Source: Arthrobacter sp. (GTDB lineage: Bacteria; Actinomycetota; Actinomycetes; Actinomycetales; Micrococcaceae). Taken from it: DNA of 7,309 nt. A model generated the notes under the pieces. It made no database searches. It worked only from the letters and a program-made list of their open reading frames with translations, and was not told the origin of the DNA. Positions 4,938-7,309 of this stretch are shown here, piece by piece. The DNA is taken from positions 1-7,309 of the forward strand of contig JASLBS010000060.1 of the NCBI GenBank assembly GCA_030146405.1, written 5' to 3'. The position numbers and the translations under genes are program-made. Every line of letters starts with the position of its first letter. Position 1 is the first letter of the stretch.

Positions 4938-6011
4938 ATGAGCTCCACCCCTCCAGCATCCGACGCCGCACCGAGCCCGCACGGGGCCGGAGCCCGCAGG
5001 GGCCCCTTCCGAGCCGGCGAGCGCGTGCAGCTGACTGACGAGAAGGGGCGGATGAACACCATCACGCTCACCGAGGGCGGCGCGTTCCACACGCACAAGG
5101 GCTTCCTGCAGCACGACGCGCTGATCGGCCTCGACGAAGGCAGCATCCTCGAGAACACCAGCGGCCAGCTGTACCAGGCGCTGCGGCCCCTGCTCTCCGA
5201 CTTCGTGCTGTCCATGCCCCGCGGCGCTGCCGTCGTCTACCCGAAGGACGCAGGCCAGATCGTCACCATGGCCGACATCTACCCGGGTGCACGCGTGGTG
5301 GAGGCGGGCGTCGGATCCGGCGCGCTGTCCATCTCGCTCCTGCGGGCCGTGGGCGACGCCGGCACCCTCCACTCCTTCGAGCGCCGGGAGGAGTTCGCGG
5401 ACATCGCCCGCGGCAACGTCGAGACGATCTTCGGCGGACCGCACCCCGCCTGGCAGATCACCCTCGGCGACTTCCAGGACCAGGTCGTCCAGCACGAGGC
5501 GCCGGGTTCCGTGGACCGCGTGGTCCTGGACATGCTGGCCCCCTGGGAGTGCCTCGATGCCGTGGCCACCGTCCTGGTGGCGGGTGGTGTCTGGATCAGC
5601 TATGTGGCGACCGTCACCCAGCTCTCACGCACCGCGGAGGCCATCCGTGCGGACGGCCGCTTCACCGAGCCGGAGGGCTGGGAGTCGATGGTGCGCGGCT
5701 GGCACCTCGAAGGCCTCGCCGTCCGGCCAGATCACCGCATGGTGGCCCACACGGGGTTCCTGCTCATCACGCGTCGACTGGCCGAGGGCGCCGTCGGATT
5801 CACCCCGAAGCGCCGACCCTCCAAGACCGGGTTCAGCGAGGAGGACCTCAACGCGTGGACCCCGCAGGCGGTCGGCGAGCGCGAGGTATCCGACAAGCGG
5901 CTCCGCCGGGTGGCCCGCGATGCGTCGTCCACCATCCAGCGGGGCTCACTGCCCCCCGAGGAGGCGCAGGCGCGGCGCGACGCGCTGGCCGACGGCGGGT
6001 CGGTGGAGTAG
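4938..6011 (+). CDS. trmI: tRNA (adenine(58)-N1)-methyltransferase TrmI
   Basis: This enzyme transfers methyl from S-adenosylmethionine to N1 of adenosine 58 in the T-loop of tRNAs, and family members work as homotetramers. The 357-residue protein begins with about 22 Pro/Ala-rich residues. A small N-terminal beta domain follows (about 23-90: FRAGERVQLTDEKGRMNTI, then the conserved HTHKGFLQHDALIG). LSMPRGAAVVYPKDAG (91-106) leads into the Rossmann fold. Motif I is VVEAGVGSGALS (120-131), the acidic end of strand 2 is FERRE (147-151), and the catalytic-region motif is LDMLAPWE (197-204). YVATVTQLSR (222-231) and HTGFLLITRR (271-280) complete the fold. This closely matches the M. tuberculosis Rv2118c type. 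A charged tail beyond the catalytic fold (about 285-357) is longer than in the roughly 280-residue mycobacterial protein. It lies directly upstream of the proteasome ATPase gene, an arrangement also known in mycobacteria. Confidence 0.95.
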   Translation: MSSTPPASDAAPSPHGAGARRGPFRAGERVQLTDEKGRMNTITLTEGGAFHTHKGFLQHDALIGLDEGSILENTSGQLYQALRPLLSDFVLSMPRGAAVVYPKDAGQIVTMADIYPGARVVEAGVGSGALSISLLRAVGDAGTLHSFERREEFADIARGNVETIFGGPHPAWQITLGDFQDQVVQHEAPGSVDRVVLDMLAPWECLDAVATVLVAGGVWISYVATVTQLSRTAEAIRADGRFTEPEGWESMVRGWHLEGLAVRPDHRMVAHTGFLLITRRLAEGAVGFTPKRRPSKTGFSEEDLNAWTPQAVGEREVSDKRLRRVARDASSTIQRGSLPPEEAQARRDALADGGSVE

Positions 6012-6099
6012 CACTTCGCGCGTGGCGACCGGAACGGAAGGGATTGTGGGTGCCGTCGGCCCCTGTGTCATCCGTGCACATCCCCCTGAACGTCTGCGC

Positions 6100-6105
6100 T
6101 AAGGT
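6100..6105 (+). promoter_or_regulatory. Candidate -10 element (TAAGGT) of arc/mpa
   Basis: TAAGGT fits TANNNT and lies 41 bases before the arc start, inside the 135-base gap after trmI. It would give a leader of about 35 bases, unlike the leaderless layout of the three other promoters in this window. No -35 match is evident at 16-19 bases. The 135-base gap shows no clear terminator for trmI. Confidence 0.4.
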
Positions 6106-6130
6106 CGAAAGACAGCTGATGGTCGACTGC

Positions 6131-6136
6131 AAGGTG
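6131..6136 (+). promoter_or_regulatory. Ribosome binding site (AAGGTG) of arc/mpa
   Basis: AAGGTG lies 10 bases before the ATG at 6147. An in-frame TGA at 6117-6119 excludes any longer N terminus, and no alternative start codon exists between that stop and 6147. The site is therefore the natural candidate despite its slightly long spacing. Confidence 0.5.
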
Positions 6137-6146
6137 GCTCGAGAAC

Positions 6147-7309
6147 ATGCCCGATTCCGAAGAGAACGCCCCTGCCGCTGAGACGCAGGCCGGCTCCCAG
6201 CCTGCCGGCGAGAACCCGGTGGCCCAGCGGCAGGTGAACGTCCTGCGGGACAAGCTGCGCTCCATCGACCGGCAGCTGGCGGCTGCGAGCCAGAACAACG
6301 GGAAGCTCGTCGCGGCCCTCGAAGCAGCGCGCACCGAGATCATCCGGCTGAAGGCCGCCCTCGAGAAGGAGGGTGCGGCACCGTTCAGCTTCGCCACGGT
6401 ACTGCAGGTCAACATCAGGCGGAACGCCGAACCCGGTGTCACCACCGAGGCCACCGTGCAGGACACCGCGGACATCCTGCAGTCCGGGCGGAAACTGCGC
6501 GTCACCATCAGCCCGCTCATCAGCGTCCGGCAGCTGGCACCCGGTCAGGAGGTGCTGCTCAACGAGTCGCTCACCATCGTGGCGGCTCTCGGCTTCGAAC
6601 GCGCCGGCGAGATCGTCACGGTCAAGGACCGGATCGGCACCGATCGCGCACTGGTGGTGGGACGGACCGACGACGAGCGGGTGATCAAGCTCAGCGGCCC
6701 CCTGCAGGCGGAAACCATCCGGGTGGGGGACGCTCTCGCCGTGGACCCGAAGTCGGGGTACGGCCTGGAGAAGGTGGCCCGCAGCGAGGTGGAGAACCTC
6801 GTCCTCGAGGAGGTGCCGGACATCGCGTACGGCGACATCGGCGGCCTCGGCCCGCAGATCGAACAGATCCGCGACGCCGTCGAACTGCCGTTCCTGCACC
6901 CCGACCTCTATCGTGAGCACGGCCTGAAGCCCCCCAAGGGGATCCTGCTGTACGGCCCTCCGGGGTGCGGCAAGACGCTGATCGCCAAGGCCGTGGCCAA
7001 CTCCCTGGCCGCGCGCGCCGCCGAGAGGGCGGGCGTGGAGCAGATCCGGAGCTACTTCCTGAACATCAAGGGCCCGGAGCTGCTGGACAAGTACGTGGGG
7101 GAGACCGAGCGCCACATCCGACTGATCTTCGCCCGGGCCCGCGAGAAGGCCTCGGACGGCAGCCCCGTCGTCGTGTTCTTCGACGAGATGGACTCGCTGT
7201 TCCGTACCCGCGGCACCGGCGTGTCCTCCGACGTCGAGACCACGATCGTGCCCCAGCTGCTCAGCGAGATCGACGGCGTCGAGAAGCTCGAGAACGTGAT
7301 CGTGATCGG
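6147..7309 (+). CDS. arc: Proteasome-activating AAA ATPase ARC/Mpa, N-terminal part, 3' truncated by window
   Basis: This is a hexameric ring ATPase that recognises pupylated proteins, unfolds them and feeds them into the 20S proteasome. The frame is open from ATG 6147 to the window edge, encoding 387 residues of a protein usually about 580-610 long. An acidic, Ala/Pro-rich N terminus (1-25) precedes a coiled coil (about 27-76) that in the family binds Pup. Two OB-type domains follow (about 78-150 and 150-215), including LQSGRKLRVTISP (111-123). The AAA domain begins at VPDIAYGDIGGL (223-234). Walker A is GPPGCGKT (270-277), the pore-1 loop is KYVGE (315-319, Tyr-Val-Gly in place of the mycobacterial Phe-Val-Gly), Walker B is VVVFFDE (341-347), and FRTRGTGVSSDVETT (352-366) matches Mpa closely. 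The final part, with sensor 2 and the C-terminal proteasome-docking tail, is outside the window. The gene is called arc in most actinobacteria and mpa in mycobacteria. Confidence 0.96.
   Translation, partial: MPDSEENAPAAETQAGSQPAGENPVAQRQVNVLRDKLRSIDRQLAAASQNNGKLVAALEAARTEIIRLKAALEKEGAAPFSFATVLQVNIRRNAEPGVTTEATVQDTADILQSGRKLRVTISPLISVRQLAPGQEVLLNESLTIVAALGFERAGEIVTVKDRIGTDRALVVGRTDDERVIKLSGPLQAETIRVGDALAVDPKSGYGLEKVARSEVENLVLEEVPDIAYGDIGGLGPQIEQIRDAVELPFLHPDLYREHGLKPPKGILLYGPPGCGKTLIAKAVANSLAARAAERAGVEQIRSYFLNIKGPELLDKYVGETERHIRLIFARAREKASDGSPVVVFFDEMDSLFRTRGTGVSSDVETTIVPQLLSEIDGVEKLENVIVI

Noticed and set aside
1..7309. Mobile element, CRISPR, tRNA, prophage or biosynthetic gene cluster signals
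   Set aside because: I found no spaced direct repeats, transposase or integrase motifs, tRNA-like folds or terminal inverted repeats. Gene content is conserved core genes with even high-GC composition.

Overview
The window reads as chromosomal DNA from a high-GC actinobacterium, most likely a Micrococcaceae-type organism (Arthrobacter and relatives). Two lineage markers support this: a mycothiol biosynthesis ligase (MshC) and the N-terminal half of the proteasome-activating AAA ATPase (ARC/Mpa). The proteins seen here, UppP, MshC, PAC2, TrmI and ARC, also lie near one another in mycobacteria, so this is a conserved core neighbourhood. I see no mobile element, CRISPR array, tRNA or rRNA.

Layout: (1) 1-533, + strand, C-terminal part of undecaprenyl-diphosphatase UppP, cut by the window edge. 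(2) 557-1828, + strand, mshC. (3) 1829-1916, a short convergent gap with hairpins that look like terminators for both converging genes. (4) 1917-2807, - strand, a PAC2-family protein. (5) 2808-2912, a divergent promoter region. (6) 2913-3695, + strand, HAD-superfamily hydrolase. (7) 3688-4833, + strand, M50 site-2-protease-type membrane metalloprotease with a C-terminal CBS-like region, overlapping the HAD gene by 8 bases. (8) 4938-6011, + strand, tRNA m1A58 methyltransferase TrmI. (9) 6147 to the window end, + strand, proteasome ATPase arc/mpa, cut by the window edge just after the Walker B and second-region-of-homology segments.

The enzymes cover cell-wall lipid carrier recycling, low-molecular-weight thiol synthesis, tRNA modification, membrane proteolysis and the Pup-proteasome system. 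They are neighbours by conserved synteny rather than one pathway. HAD and M50 look translationally coupled, and trmI and arc may follow in the same direction with their own signals.

No obviously new system is visible. The most interesting signals are regulatory: three genes (mshC, PAC2, HAD) each carry a TAGNNT -10-like hexamer only 6-7 bases before the start codon, the geometry expected for leaderless transcripts. A 7-bp GC hairpin followed by TTTCTT, a likely mshC terminator, is embedded in the 3' end of the opposing PAC2 gene.
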